64,000 bases of DNA from an uncultured delta proteobacterium (GCA_903835685.1 CAILNX010000054.1:164618-228617); one strand, 5' to 3'. Positions 53,985 through 62,840 are shown, counted from the stretch's first letter. The notes: generated by a model not told the origin, from the sequence alone. Program-made: numbers and translations.

Positions 53985-55610
53985 ATGTTTTGTTATCAGT
54001 GCGAACAGACGGCCAAAAGCGAGGGCTGCACCAAGATCGGCGTGTGCGGCAAGGACGAGAACACCGCCGCCCTGCAGGACCTCCTGGTCCATGCCTTGAA
54101 AGGCCTGTCCGTGGTGGCCCTGGAGGCCCGCAAGCTGGGCTTGAACGATCCCAAGCTGAACGCCTTCACCTGCGAAGGGGTGTTCTCCACCCTGACCAAC
54201 GTGAATTTCGACCCCGAGCGCATCGCTGGCCTGGTCAAAAAGGCCGTGGCCTCCCGCGAGGACCTGAAGGCCCGGATCAAGGCCAAGGGTGGCAGCCTGG
54301 GCGCGCTCCACGAATGCGCCACCTTCACCCCGGCCGCCACCTTGGAAGCCATGGTGGCCCAGGGCCAGGCCCAGTCCATCGACAAGGACCCGGAGACCAA
54401 TGCGGACATCAAGTCCCTGAAGCAGACGGTCATCTACGGCATCAAGGGCGTGGCCGCCTATGCCGATCACGCCCGCATCCTGGGCCAGGAAGACGATGCG
54501 GTCTACACTTACATCCAGGAAGGCCTGGCCGCCAGCCTGCGGCTGGCCCTGGATTTAGGAGCCTGGGTGGACCTGGCCATGCAGTGCGGCAAGATCAACC
54601 TGCGGGCCATGGAACTGCTGGACGCGGCCAACACCGGGGCCTACGGCCACCCCGTGCCCACCTCGGTTCCCCTGGGAGCCAAAAAGGGCAAGGCCATCCT
54701 GGTCTCCGGCCACGACCTGAAGGACCTGGAGCTCATCCTGAAAGCCACCGAGGGGAAGGGCATCTTCGTGTACACCCACGGCGAGATGCTGCCCTGCCAC
54801 GGCTATCCCGGGCTCAAGAAATACGCGCATTTTCACGGCCACTACGGCACGGCCTGGCAGAACCAGCAAAAAGAGTTCGCGGCCTTCCCCGGGGCCATTG
54901 TCATGACCACCAACTGCATCCAGAAGCCGCTGAAATACATGGACAGCATCTTCACTACCGGCCTGGTGGGCTGGCCCGGCGTCGCGCACATCGCGGACAA
55001 GGACTTCGGCCTGGTCGTGGCCAAGGCCCTGTCCATGCCCGGTTTCCCCGAGGACACGGACAAGGGTTCGGTCATGGTCGGATTCGGCCGCAACGCGGTC
55101 ATGAGCGTGGCTGGTGCGGTCATCGAGGCGGTGAAAAGCAAGGCCATCCGCCACTTCTTCCTGGTGGCCGGATGCGACGGGGCCAAGCCCGGCCGCAACT
55201 ACTACACCGAGTTCGTGGAAAAGGTGCCCAAGGACTGCGTGGTGCTCACCCTGGCCTGCGGCAAGTTCCGGTTCTTTGACCAGAACCTGGGCGACATCGG
55301 CGGCATTCCCCGGCTCCTGGACATCGGCCAGTGCAACGACGCCTACTCGGCCATCCAGATCGCCGTGGCCCTGGCCGGGGCCTTCGGGTGCGGGGTCAAC
55401 GACCTACCCCTGTCCATGGTCCTGTCCTGGTACGAACAGAAGGCCGTGGCCATCCTGCTCACCCTGCTCTCGCTCGGGGTCAAGAACATCCGCCTGGGAC
55501 CCACGCTGCCTGCCTTCATCACCCCAAACGTGCTGAGCTTTTTGGTGCAGAACTTCGACATCAAGGCCATCACCACCCCGGACGAGGACTTAAAGGCCAT
55601 TCTCGGGTAG
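53985..55610 (+). CDS. hcp: Hydroxylamine reductase / hybrid-cluster protein (prismane protein)
   Basis: A 541-residue iron-sulfur enzyme acting in nitrosative stress defence (hydroxylamine or nitric oxide reduction). The N-terminal cluster cysteines are C3, C6, C15 and C21 in MFCYQCEQTAKSEGCTKIGV, the short CX2C form of strict anaerobes. The hybrid cluster ligands lie in the conserved C-terminal half (HGEMLPCHGYPGLKKY, TNCIQKP, VAGCDGAKPGRNYYTEF, TLACGKFRF, DIGQCNDAYSA). AAAGGAG precedes the ATG. The upstream operator and the ferredoxin gene downstream fit a HcpR-controlled unit. Confidence 0.97.
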   Translation: MFCYQCEQTAKSEGCTKIGVCGKDENTAALQDLLVHALKGLSVVALEARKLGLNDPKLNAFTCEGVFSTLTNVNFDPERIAGLVKKAVASREDLKARIKAKGGSLGALHECATFTPAATLEAMVAQGQAQSIDKDPETNADIKSLKQTVIYGIKGVAAYADHARILGQEDDAVYTYIQEGLAASLRLALDLGAWVDLAMQCGKINLRAMELLDAANTGAYGHPVPTSVPLGAKKGKAILVSGHDLKDLELILKATEGKGIFVYTHGEMLPCHGYPGLKKYAHFHGHYGTAWQNQQKEFAAFPGAIVMTTNCIQKPLKYMDSIFTTGLVGWPGVAHIADKDFGLVVAKALSMPGFPEDTDKGSVMVGFGRNAVMSVAGAVIEAVKSKAIRHFFLVAGCDGAKPGRNYYTEFVEKVPKDCVVLTLACGKFRFFDQNLGDIGGIPRLLDIGQCNDAYSAIQIAVALAGAFGCGVNDLPLSMVLSWYEQKAVAILLTLLSLGVKNIRLGPTLPAFITPNVLSFLVQNFDIKAITTPDEDLKAILG

Positions 55611-55639
55611 TTTCCGGGGATTGACCAGCACGACATAAC

Positions 55640-55670
55640 CAGGGGGAGGGCTGCCTCTCCCCCTGATTTT
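55640..55670 (+). terminator. Intercistronic hairpin between hcp and its ferredoxin gene
   Basis: A perfect 9-bp stem, CAGGGGGAG (55640-55648) with CTCCCCCTG (55657-55665), followed by ATTTT. It may reduce read-through so that hcp is made in excess over the ferredoxin. Confidence 0.65.
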
Positions 55671-55686
55671 CCGCAAAGGGCATCAC

Positions 55687-56451
55687 ATGAAGACCAAACG
55701 CCTCATCATCAAGATCGACGAGGACCTGTGCAACGGCTGCGGCCAGTGCATCGTGAATTGCGCCGAGAGCGCCCTGTATCTTGAGGATGGCAAGGCCCGG
55801 CTCAGGGCCGAGAAGTACTGCGATGGCCTGGGGGCCTGCCTGGGCCACTGCCCCACCGGGGCTTTGACCCTGCATGAAGAGGCGGTGGACGAATACGACC
55901 ACCAGGCTGTGGAGGCCCTCATCCGGGAGAAGGAGCAGGCCAAGGCCGCGCAGAAACCCCTGGGTTGCGGCTGCCCGTCCAAGCAGGCCATGACCATGGC
56001 CCCGGCCAAGGCCCCGACCTCCGCCGGACAGGGTGGCGGGCAGAGCGCCGAGCCCGGCCAGTCCTTCCTGAGCCACTGGCCCATCCAGATGCGCCTGGTC
56101 CCGGTGAACGCGCCCTATCTGCAAGGGGCCAGCCTGCTCCTGACCGCTGACTGCGTGCCCGTGGCCCTGCCGGATTTCCACTCCCGGTACGTGCCCGGCA
56201 AGGTGGTCCTGCTGGCCTGCCCCAAGCTGGACGACGCCGAGGCCTATGTGGACAAGCTGGCTGAGATCATCGCGGCCAACAATCTGAAAGAGATCACCGT
56301 GCTGGAGATGGAAGTGCCCTGCTGCGCGGGCATGACCCGCATCGTGGACGCGGCCCTGCGTCAGGCCCGGGCCCAGGTTCCGGTGACGACCGTGGTGGTT
56401 TCCCGCCAGGGCGCCATCCTGCCCGGCCGTGCGGGGATGAAGACGCTGTAG
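55687..56451 (+). CDS. 4Fe-4S dicluster ferredoxin linked to Hcp
   Basis: A 254-residue cytoplasmic electron carrier. The N-terminal part has two 4Fe-4S motifs (CNGCGQCIVNC and CDGLGACLGHCPTG, the second with an insertion). A linker with a CGCPS motif and a Pro/Ala/Gly-rich stretch (about 95-125) follows, then a C-terminal domain with a CPKLDDAEAYVDKL and EMEVPCCAGM pattern whose cysteines could bind another cluster. Genes of this type follow hcp in Desulfovibrio species. It likely supplies electrons to Hcp (inference). Confidence 0.86.
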   Translation: MKTKRLIIKIDEDLCNGCGQCIVNCAESALYLEDGKARLRAEKYCDGLGACLGHCPTGALTLHEEAVDEYDHQAVEALIREKEQAKAAQKPLGCGCPSKQAMTMAPAKAPTSAGQGGGQSAEPGQSFLSHWPIQMRLVPVNAPYLQGASLLLTADCVPVALPDFHSRYVPGKVVLLACPKLDDAEAYVDKLAEIIAANNLKEITVLEMEVPCCAGMTRIVDAALRQARAQVPVTTVVVSRQGAILPGRAGMKTL

Positions 56452-56469
56452 GCTGACCTGATTGTTACG

Positions 56470-56490
56470 CCAGGGGCAGCCTGCCCCTGG
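56470..56490. terminator. Hairpin between convergent genes
   Basis: A 21-base near-perfect palindrome, CCAGGGGCAG and CTGCCCCTGG around a central C, sitting 18 bases after the ferredoxin stop and 33 before the tautomerase stop. It could end transcription in either direction, although T runs are lacking. Confidence 0.5.
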
Positions 56491-56523
56491 CCGCTTGGGT
56501 CGCGTTCGCGAAACCAGGTCCGC

Positions 56524-56742
56524 TCAGCCCTTGTCCGCCGCCTTCTTCCTCTGGCGCAGGACCGTGACCACCTCGCCGCCGATCCCCCAGTTGTCCGTGT
56601 CCACTTCGTCGATGACCACCACGGTGGTGGCCGGATTCTTGCCCAGGACCCGGACCAGGAGGTCAGTGGCCCCCTTGATGAGTTCGGCCTTCTGGGCCGG
56701 GGTGGCCCCTTCCCGGGTGATGCGGATGTTCACGTAGGGCAT
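56524..56742 (-). CDS. 4-oxalocrotonate tautomerase family protein
   Basis: A 72-residue tautomerase-superfamily subunit. The catalytic Pro follows the initiator Met (MPYVNIRITREG), and the rest shows the usual pattern (ATPAQKAELIKGATDLLVRVLG, TTVVVIDEVDTDNWGIGG). Length is right for the 4-OT class, which works as a hexamer. AAGGAG lies seven bases before the ATG. The natural substrate is unknown; no aromatic meta-cleavage genes are nearby, and the gene follows galE by 18 bp. Confidence 0.92.
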   Translation of the reverse strand: MPYVNIRITREGATPAQKAELIKGATDLLVRVLGKNPATTVVVIDEVDTDNWGIGGEVVTVLRQRKKAADKG

Positions 56743-56760
56743 GCGTACGCTCCTTGGATT

Positions 56761-57744
56761 CTACTTGCCGTGGTGCCGGGCGTGCCATTTCCAGGCCGTG
56801 TCCACGATGGTCTTGATGTCCGAATGCTGGGGCTTCCAGCCCAGTTTGTCCAGGGCCTGGACCGCGTTGGCGAAGAGCGCGTAGGGGTCCCCGGCCCGGC
56901 GCGGGCCTTCGGTGACTGGGACCTTTTTCCCGCTCACGGCCTCAACCGCCTCGATGACCTGGCGCACGGTGTTGCCCACGCCCGTGCCCAGGTTCAGGCA
57001 GGTGGTCGCGCCCCCGGACTGGAGGTAGTGCAGGGCGTCGATGTGGGCGGCAGCCAGGTCGTTCACGTGGATGTAGTCCCGGATGGCCGTGCCGTCCGGG
57101 GTGTCGTAGTCCGTGCCGAAGATCTCGATGTCCGAGCGCAGGCCCATGGCCGCGTGGATGATGAGGGGAATGAGGTGGGTCTCCGGGTCGTGGTCCTCGC
57201 CGATCTCGCCGTCAATGTCCGCACCAGCCGCGTTGAAATAGCGCAGACAGACCGAGCCCGTGCCGTAGGCCACACCGAAGTCGGCCAGGATGCGCTCGAT
57301 CATGAGCTTGGTGGCCCCATAGGGGTTGATGGGGGCCTGGGGGTGGTCCTCGGTCAAGGGGAGCTTCTGGGGCACGCCGTAGGTGGCGCAGGTGCTGGAG
57401 AAGACCATGCGGTTGCACCCGGCCCGGCGCATGGCCTCGAGCAGACTTAAGGTCCCGGTGACGTTGTTGCGGTAGTATTTCTCGGGATTGGTCACGGACT
57501 CGCCCACATAGGCGAAGGCCGCGAAATGGAGCACGGCCGTGGGCTCGTATTTGCGGAACACCTGGTCCAGAAAGGGGCCGTCCAGGATGTCGCCCTTGAT
57601 GAGTGGCCCCCATTTCACGGCCCAGTCGTGGCCGTAGACCATGTTGTCCACGGTGATCGGCTCGTATCCGGCCTTTTTCAGGGCCTTGCAGGTGTGGCTG
57701 CCGATGTATCCGGCGCCTCCGGTGACCAGGATTTTCTCACCCAT
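56761..57744 (-). CDS. galE: UDP-glucose 4-epimerase
   Basis: Interconverts UDP-glucose and UDP-galactose for surface glycans. The 327-residue product has ILVTGGAGYIGSHTCKALKKAGY at the NAD site, LHFAAFAYVGESV, the catalytic PYGATKLMIE (YxxxK), RYFNAAGAD and RDYIHVNDLAAAH. All are typical. A good AAAGGAGAA ribosome-binding site precedes the ATG. It is divergent from queD across 192 bp. Confidence 0.95.
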   Translation of the reverse strand: MGEKILVTGGAGYIGSHTCKALKKAGYEPITVDNMVYGHDWAVKWGPLIKGDILDGPFLDQVFRKYEPTAVLHFAAFAYVGESVTNPEKYYRNNVTGTLSLLEAMRRAGCNRMVFSSTCATYGVPQKLPLTEDHPQAPINPYGATKLMIERILADFGVAYGTGSVCLRYFNAAGADIDGEIGEDHDPETHLIPLIIHAAMGLRSDIEIFGTDYDTPDGTAIRDYIHVNDLAAAHIDALHYLQSGGATTCLNLGTGVGNTVRQVIEAVEAVSGKKVPVTEGPRRAGDPYALFANAVQALDKLGWKPQHSDIKTIVDTAWKWHARHHGK

Positions 57745-57811
57745 ATGTTCTCCTTTGAAGCCCGGATGCGGGCGGGTTCTTTCTTTCGGCTGCGGCCGGG
57801 GAGGTGTCCGG

Positions 57812-57841
57812 TTGACATCCCGGCAAGAGCGCCCCTATGTT
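57812..57841 (+). promoter_or_regulatory. Probable sigma-70 promoter of queDEC
   Basis: A perfect -35 TTGACA (57812-57817) and a TATGTT -10 (57836-57841) are 18 bases apart. Transcription would start near 57848, about 90 bases before queD. I see no preQ1 riboswitch in the leader. Confidence 0.6.
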
Positions 57842-57936
57842 CGAGGGGCTGCGCCTGCGGCCATTTTACGGAAATTGCGGGGGCGCACAAGCCGAATTTT
57901 TAGGTCCGTCTCTTCAGGGCGGGGTCAGGGAGCAGC

Positions 57937-58317
57937 ATGTCCGGAGTCTACGAAATTTTCGTCAACAGTGATTTTTGCGCGGCCCATTGTCTGGAGGGCC
58001 ACCAGGGGCCGTGCGCCCGGGTGCATGGCCACAACTGGGGGGTCACGGCCTTTGTGCAGTGCCGGGAACTCGGCCCCTCGGGCATGGGCCTGGATTTCCT
58101 GGAAGTGAAAAACGCCCTGGACCAGGTGCTGGCCCCCCTGGACCACGCGGACTTGAACGCCCTGCCGGACCTGGCGGGCGTGAGTCCCACGGCCGAGGTC
58201 CTGGCCCGGTTCATCTACCAGGCCCTGTCCACCCGACTGAACGGCCCGGGCGCGCACGTGGCCAAGGTGGTGGTGCAGGAGACCAAGGGCTGCGGCGCGG
58301 CCTATTGGGAAGACTAG
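57937..58317 (+). CDS. queD: 6-carboxy-5,6,7,8-tetrahydropterin synthase
   Basis: Second step of 7-deazaguanine synthesis, from dihydroneopterin triphosphate. The 126-residue product has the zinc histidines in FCAAHCLEGHQGPCARVHGHNW, with the catalytic Cys in the CARVHGHN stretch, then GMGLDFLEVKNALDQVLAPLDHADLN and TAEVLARFI. QueD (rather than PtpS) is supported by the queE and queC neighbours. The start follows GGGAGC. It begins a three-gene operon. Confidence 0.95.
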   Translation: MSGVYEIFVNSDFCAAHCLEGHQGPCARVHGHNWGVTAFVQCRELGPSGMGLDFLEVKNALDQVLAPLDHADLNALPDLAGVSPTAEVLARFIYQALSTRLNGPGAHVAKVVVQETKGCGAAYWED

Positions 58318-58333
58318 GAACGGAGCCTCAAAC

Positions 58334-58972
58334 ATGACCCTCGTGGTCCACGAGACTTTTGTCAGTATCCAGGGCGAATCCACCCATGCCGGGCGGCCCT
58401 GTTTTTTCATCCGCCTGTCCGGGTGCAACCTGCGTTGCGCCTGGTGCGACACCCGGGCGGCCTGGACGGGCGGACAAGAGCGGAGCCTGGACGAACTCCT
58501 GGCCCTGGCCCGGGACGCGGCCTGCCCCCTGGTGGAAGTGACCGGCGGCGAGCCCCTGCTCCAGGCCGAGACCCCGGCCCTGGTGTCCGCCCTGTGCCGG
58601 GGAGGCTTCGAAGTGCTGGTGGAGACCAACGGCAGCCTGGATATCAGCCCCCTGGACCCGGCGGCCACGGCCATCGTGGATATCAAATGCCCGTCCAGCG
58701 GCGAGTCCAAGGCCAATGATCTTGGCAACTTGGCCCGTCTGCGTCCGGCCGACGAGCTCAAATTCGTGCTGGCCGACCGCACGGACTATGTGTTCGCCCG
58801 GGACCTGGTCCGGGAAATGGCCCGACCCGGCCGTGCGGTGCATTTCTCCCCGGTGTTCGGGACCCTGGACCCCAAGGTCCTGGCCGCCTGGATGCTTGAG
58901 GACCGGCTGGCCGTGCGCCTGGGCCTGCAATGGCACAAATACATCTGGGGACCCGAGGCCACCGGGGTCTGA
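58334..58972 (+). CDS. queE: 7-carboxy-7-deazaguanine synthase
   Basis: Radical SAM enzyme that forms the deazapurine ring. The 212-residue product starts [26 protein letters not shown] and has the cluster cysteines C31, C35 and C38 ([12 protein letters not shown]), the glycine-rich [10 protein letters not shown] motif, and VETNGSLDI. The length and short CX3CX2C core are typical of QueE. It begins 16 bases after queD. Confidence 0.96.
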   Translation: MTLVVHETFVSIQGESTHAGRPCFFIRLSGCNLRCAWCDTRAAWTGGQERSLDELLALARDAACPLVEVTGGEPLLQAETPALVSALCRGGFEVLVETNGSLDISPLDPAATAIVDIKCPSSGESKANDLGNLARLRPADELKFVLADRTDYVFARDLVREMARPGRAVHFSPVFGTLDPKVLAAWMLEDRLAVRLGLQWHKYIWGPEATGV

Positions 58973-59009
58973 CCTTGGCCCGGCCGCATGGGAAGATACA
59001 AGGACGAAT

Positions 59010-59696
59010 ATGAAGAGAGCGGTGGTTCTGTTTTCCGGGGGCCTGGACTCCAGCACCTGTCTGGTCTGGGCCAAGGCCCAGGGCTTCGAGGTGCACGCCC
59101 TGAGCTTCATGTACCGCCAGCGGCACCAGGTGGAGCTTCAGGCCGCCGCCCGGGTGGCTGCGGCCGTGGGCGTGGCCCAGCACCTGGTCCTGGACGTGGG
59201 CCTGGACCGCATCGGTGGCTCCTGCCTGACTTCGGACCTGGCCGTGCCCAAGGACAGCCCGGACATCGGGTCCACCATCCCCATCACCTACGTCCCTGCC
59301 CGCAACACCGTGTTCCTGGCCCTGGCCCTGGGCTGGGCCGAGGTCCTGGGCACCGGCGATCTGGTCATGGGGGTCAATGCCCTGGACTATTCCGGGTACC
59401 CGGACTGCCGCCCGGAATTCATCGCGGCCTTTGAGCGCATGGCCAACCTGGCCACCCGCGAGGCCGTGGAGGGCCGGGCCAGAGTGACCATCCACACCCC
59501 GCTCATGCGCCTGACCAAGGCCGACATCGTGCGTCTGGGCCGGTCCCTGGGCCTGGACCTGGGCCTGACCCATTCCTGCTACGACCCGGACCCTGAAGGC
59601 CTGGCTTGCGGGCACTGCGACAGTTGCATCCTGCGCCGCAAAGGATTTGACGAGGCCGGGGTGCCGGACCCCACGCGGTATTCGGCCATCAGTTGA
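59010..59696 (+). CDS. queC: 7-cyano-7-deazaguanine (preQ0) synthase
   Basis: ATP-dependent conversion of the carboxy-deazaguanine to preQ0. The 228-residue product has the PP-loop [59 protein letters not shown] and the zinc cysteines in [19 protein letters not shown]. The ATG at 59010 has AAGGACG upstream. It ends four bases before the convergent alcohol dehydrogenase gene. Confidence 0.97.
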   Translation: MKRAVVLFSGGLDSSTCLVWAKAQGFEVHALSFMYRQRHQVELQAAARVAAAVGVAQHLVLDVGLDRIGGSCLTSDLAVPKDSPDIGSTIPITYVPARNTVFLALALGWAEVLGTGDLVMGVNALDYSGYPDCRPEFIAAFERMANLATREAVEGRARVTIHTPLMRLTKADIVRLGRSLGLDLGLTHSCYDPDPEGLACGHCDSCILRRKGFDEAGVPDPTRYSAIS

Positions 59697-59700
59697 GGGC

Positions 59701-60888
59701 CTACCCCAAGGCCTTTTCGTAAATCTCCACGATATCCTCGTAGCCCATTTCCACTGGGGTCGGCCCGAAGAGCATGGGCATGGTCTCCAGGGCGCAACGG
59801 GCCAGGTCCGGGATGTCCGAGCCCTTCATGCCATGGGCCGCCAGGCTCTCCCCGCCCAGTCCCACGGCCTCGATCAAATCCTCCAGCAGGGGCACGAAGG
59901 CCAGGGACTGCTGCTCTTCGGGCAACTGGTCCGCATCGTGGTTCATGGCCACGGTCAAGTCCGCGAAGCGGTCAGGCGCACGGGCGCAGAGCCAGTCGAA
60001 ATAGGCCCGGGACAGGAGCACCAGGCCAGCGCCGTGGGGCAGGTCGGGGTAGAAGGCGCTCAAGGCGTGCTCCAGGGAATGGTGAGAAATGCAGGAGGAC
60101 AGGGACTGGCAGAATCCGGCGGCCGTGGAGGCCCAGGACAGGATCAGGCGCGGTTCGGGCAGGCCCCCGTCAGCCACGGCCTCGGGCAGGAAATGGCTGA
60201 TGAGGTGCACGGCCTCCAAGGCCAGCATGTCGCTGACCGGCTGGTGCTGGTTGGACAGAAAGGTCTCCACCGCGTGGAAAAAGGCGTCCATGCCGGTGTA
60301 GGCCGTCTGTCGCGCGCCAAGGGTGGCGGTGAGCATGGGGTCCACGATGGACAGGGCCGGGAAGGTGGCGTCCGTGCCCCAGCCGATCTTCTCCCGGCCC
60401 CCGGACTTGGAGACCACCATCCAGGGGTCGGCCTCGGACCCGGTCCCGGCCGTGGTGGGGATGGCCACCAGGGGCAGGCCCGGGGCTTGCGGGGTCTTGC
60501 GGCCGCCGCTGCCCGCAGTCATGTAGTCCCAGAAGCCCCCGGGATTTTTGGCCATGAAGGCGATGGCCTTGGCCGCGTCCAAGCTGCTGCCCCCGCCCAG
60601 GCCGCAGATGAAGTCCACGCCCATGTCCCGGGCCGTGGCCGAGGCCTGGTCCACCTGCCCGGATTCCGGGTTGGGCGTGACCGAGTCGCAGATCACGGTG
60701 CTCACCCCCCGCTCGCCGAGATAACCCTGGACCTGGGCCAGATGGCCGTTTTTCAGCATGGCCCCGGACTGGCCGATGACGATCATGGCCTTTTTTCCGG
60801 CGGGCAAGTGGGGCGTTGTGGCCAGGTCGGCCAAACGGCCAGGGCCGAAGAACAGGCGGGTGGGGATGAAGAAATTGAAATCGAGCAT
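59701..60888 (-). CDS. Iron-containing (type III) alcohol dehydrogenase
   Basis: A 395-residue NAD(P)-dependent enzyme of the FeADH family. It has the opening FFIPTRLFFGPGRLADL, the glycine-rich GLGGGSSLDAAKAIA cofactor site, AIPTTAGTGSEAD, MDAFFHAVETFLS and the metal-binding HHSLEHALSAFYPDLPHGAGL. The opening and the FFIPTRLFFG type suggest a butanol-dehydrogenase-like or lactaldehyde reductase-like subgroup. The substrate is not certain. It stands alone on the minus strand, next to an unrelated divergent flavoprotein. Confidence 0.93.
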   Translation of the reverse strand: MLDFNFFIPTRLFFGPGRLADLATTPHLPAGKKAMIVIGQSGAMLKNGHLAQVQGYLGERGVSTVICDSVTPNPESGQVDQASATARDMGVDFICGLGGGSSLDAAKAIAFMAKNPGGFWDYMTAGSGGRKTPQAPGLPLVAIPTTAGTGSEADPWMVVSKSGGREKIGWGTDATFPALSIVDPMLTATLGARQTAYTGMDAFFHAVETFLSNQHQPVSDMLALEAVHLISHFLPEAVADGGLPEPRLILSWASTAAGFCQSLSSCISHHSLEHALSAFYPDLPHGAGLVLLSRAYFDWLCARAPDRFADLTVAMNHDADQLPEEQQSLAFVPLLEDLIEAVGLGGESLAAHGMKGSDIPDLARCALETMPMLFGPTPVEMGYEDIVEIYEKALG

Positions 60889-60968
60889 GGGGGCTCCTTG
60901 GGTTCAGGTCTGGTCGGGCCTGTTTCGGCCCGGAACTCGAACCTTGTCAAGGGGGATACGGGTTTTTC

Positions 60969-60995
60969 TTGCTTGCGGCCGAAGGATGCTATAGA
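60969..60995 (+). promoter_or_regulatory. Candidate promoter of the flavoprotein gene at 61051
   Basis: TTGCTT (60969-60974) and TATAGA (60990-60995), 15 bases apart, resemble the arrangement at rpmB and tRNA-Val. The start would be about 50 bases before the gene. Confidence 0.45.
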
Positions 60996-61050
60996 AAATC
61001 TCTAGAAACTCGGTCGCACCGAGGTCGGTCTTTCTTCGAGGGGGAATCCC

Positions 61051-62517
61051 GTGACCACATACGATTACGACATCGGGATCATCGGCGGCGGCGCAGCGGG
61101 CTTGAGCGTGGCCTCGGGCGCGGCCCAGCTCGGGGTCAAGACCCTGCTCATCGAAAAGGACGCCCACCTGGGCGGGGACTGCCTGCATTTTGGCTGCGTG
61201 CCGAGCAAGGCCCTCCTGTCCGTGGCCCGGCGCTATCACGAGATGAAGAACGCCGGGGCCTTCGGCCTGCCCCAGCCGGAAGTGCCTCCGGTGGATTTCC
61301 GGGCCATCCGCAGCCACATCCGGGAAGTGGTGGCCACCATCCAGCACCACGACTCGCCCGAACGCTTCTGCTCCCTGGGGGCCAAGGTGGTCTTTGGGAA
61401 CGCCGTGTTCCGGGACAGCCACACGGTGTCCGTGAGCGGCGAGAGCGTGTCCGCGCGCACCTGGGTCCTGGCCACCGGGTCCTCGGCTGCGGTGCCGGAC
61501 CTGCCGGGCCTGGACAAGGTCGGCTTTCTGACCAACCGGGACCTGTTCTCCCTGGGACGCCTGCCCGAATCCCTGGTCATCCTGGGCGGCGGCCCTATTG
61601 CCCTGGAGATGGCCCAGGCCTTCCGCCGCCTGGGCTCGGACGTGGCCGTGGTCCAGCGCGGGGGCCAGATACTTTCCCGCGAGGACAAGGACATGGCCGA
61701 GATCGTGCGCCAGGCCTTGGCTGGCGAGGGGGTCAAATTTTTCCTGAACGCCACGGTGCGCGAGGTGCGCGCCGGGACCGGACGCAAGGAGGTGGTGGTG
61801 GACTGCCTGGGCCGCACCACGACCTTGCGGGCCGACCACATCCTGGCCGCCCTGGGCCGCAAGCCCAATGTGGAGGGGCTGAACCTGAGCGCGGCCGGGG
61901 TGGCCGTGGACCGCTCGGGCGTGAAGGTGGACGCCCGCCTGCGCACCAGCCAGTCCCATATCTACGCGGCCGGGGACGTGACCGGGAAATATCAGTTCAC
62001 CCACGCGGCCGGGTACGAGGCCGGGGTGGTCCTGGCCAATGCCGTGTTCAAGCTTCCGCGCAAGGTGGACTACACGTTCATGCCCTGGTGCACCTACACC
62101 GACCCGGAACTGGCCTCGATAGGCTTGAGTGAGAAGCGGGCCACCGAGGCCGAAGTCCGCTACACCGTGCACGAGGAATTCTTTTCGTCCAATGACCGGG
62201 CCGTGGCCTGCGGGCAGGCCGTGGGCAAGATCAAGCTCCTGCTCGGTCGCGGGGACAAGCCCCTGGGCGTGCAGATCGCCGGGCCTGGGGCTGGGGACCT
62301 GATCGCCGAATGGGTGGCGGCTTTCAGCGGCAAGCTGTCCCTGTCCACCCTGGCCCAGGCCGTGCACCCCTATCCGACCCTGGCCGAGATCAACAAGCGC
62401 GTGGCCTCGGGGCCACTGTCCAAGAAGCTTTTTTCCGAACGGATGCGCAAGGGCCTGCATTTCCTGTTTCACTACAAGGGCCGGGCCTGCGGGCAGGCCC
62501 CGGAGCCCAAGGAATAG
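61051..62517 (+). CDS. Pyridine nucleotide-disulfide oxidoreductase (dihydrolipoamide dehydrogenase / mercuric reductase-like)
   Basis: A 488-residue FAD disulfide reductase with a GTG start. FAD binding is at IIGGGAAGLSVASGAAQLG (10-28), the redox pair is Cys44 and Cys49 in GGDCLHFGCVPSKALL, the NAD(P) site is LVILGGGPIALEMAQAFRRLG, and the C-terminal His-Glu pair is in HPYPTLAE near 443-450. DGCx-type mercury motifs are absent, so it is not MerA. No lipoyl-enzyme genes are adjacent, so it may act on a different disulfide or quinone. An extra C-terminal basic segment (SKKLFSERMRKGLHFLFHY) is seen in some relatives. Confidence 0.9.
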   Translation: MTTYDYDIGIIGGGAAGLSVASGAAQLGVKTLLIEKDAHLGGDCLHFGCVPSKALLSVARRYHEMKNAGAFGLPQPEVPPVDFRAIRSHIREVVATIQHHDSPERFCSLGAKVVFGNAVFRDSHTVSVSGESVSARTWVLATGSSAAVPDLPGLDKVGFLTNRDLFSLGRLPESLVILGGGPIALEMAQAFRRLGSDVAVVQRGGQILSREDKDMAEIVRQALAGEGVKFFLNATVREVRAGTGRKEVVVDCLGRTTTLRADHILAALGRKPNVEGLNLSAAGVAVDRSGVKVDARLRTSQSHIYAAGDVTGKYQFTHAAGYEAGVVLANAVFKLPRKVDYTFMPWCTYTDPELASIGLSEKRATEAEVRYTVHEEFFSSNDRAVACGQAVGKIKLLLGRGDKPLGVQIAGPGAGDLIAEWVAAFSGKLSLSTLAQAVHPYPTLAEINKRVASGPLSKKLFSERMRKGLHFLFHYKGRACGQAPEPKE

Positions 62518-62541
62518 GGGCCGCCGGAAAGGGGGAGGGCC

Positions 62542-62754
62542 ATGGACGCCAAGAGCTTCATCATCGGATTCCTGCTGGCTGCCTGCCTGTTGCTGGCCCT
62601 GGGCAACGCCGAGGTGCGCTATCTCTCCAGCCCCGGGCGGTTCCAGATGGCCGTGAGCGGGGAGACCTGGGCCATCCTGGACACCCAGAGCGGGGTGGCC
62701 CAGATCATGGACAAGGGCAAGCCCGGGGAGATGCGTTTCAAGGACAGCCGCTAG
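62542..62754 (+). CDS. Small single-span membrane or secreted protein
   Basis: A 70-residue protein with GGGGGAGG just before its ATG. Residues 5-22 form one hydrophobic segment (SFIIGFLLAACLLLALGN), which could be a membrane anchor or an uncleaved signal; the ALGNAE stretch is a weak signal-peptidase site. The remainder (SPGRFQMAVSGETWAILDTQ) looks like a small beta-rich domain. I do not recognise a family. It lies 24 bp after the flavoprotein gene and is probably co-transcribed. Confidence 0.7.
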   Translation: MDAKSFIIGFLLAACLLLALGNAEVRYLSSPGRFQMAVSGETWAILDTQSGVAQIMDKGKPGEMRFKDSR

Positions 62755-62824
62755 GACAGGCCAAGGGGCGGACGGGGCCGAAAAAGGGGCAAATGCTTCC
62801 CTGTTTGGCCGGGTAATTGGCCGA

Positions 62825-62840
62825 AGGCCTGGAAATTGCA
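62825..62840 (+). promoter_or_regulatory. Candidate sigma-54 promoter of fliM
   Basis: AGGCCTGGAAATTGCA has the invariant GG and GC ten bases apart and matches the TGGCACG-N4-TTGCA consensus at most positions. It lies 100 bp before the fliM ATG. Sigma-54 control of flagellar genes is well known. Confidence 0.5.

Noticed and set aside
57745..57936. preQ1 riboswitch before queD
   Set aside because: No C-rich loop and A-rich tail of the preQ1-I type and no preQ1-II-like fold could be made out; a plain promoter explains the spacing.
61051..62517. Mercuric reductase MerA
   Set aside because: The N-terminal heavy-metal domain and the C-terminal vicinal cysteine pair of MerA are missing.
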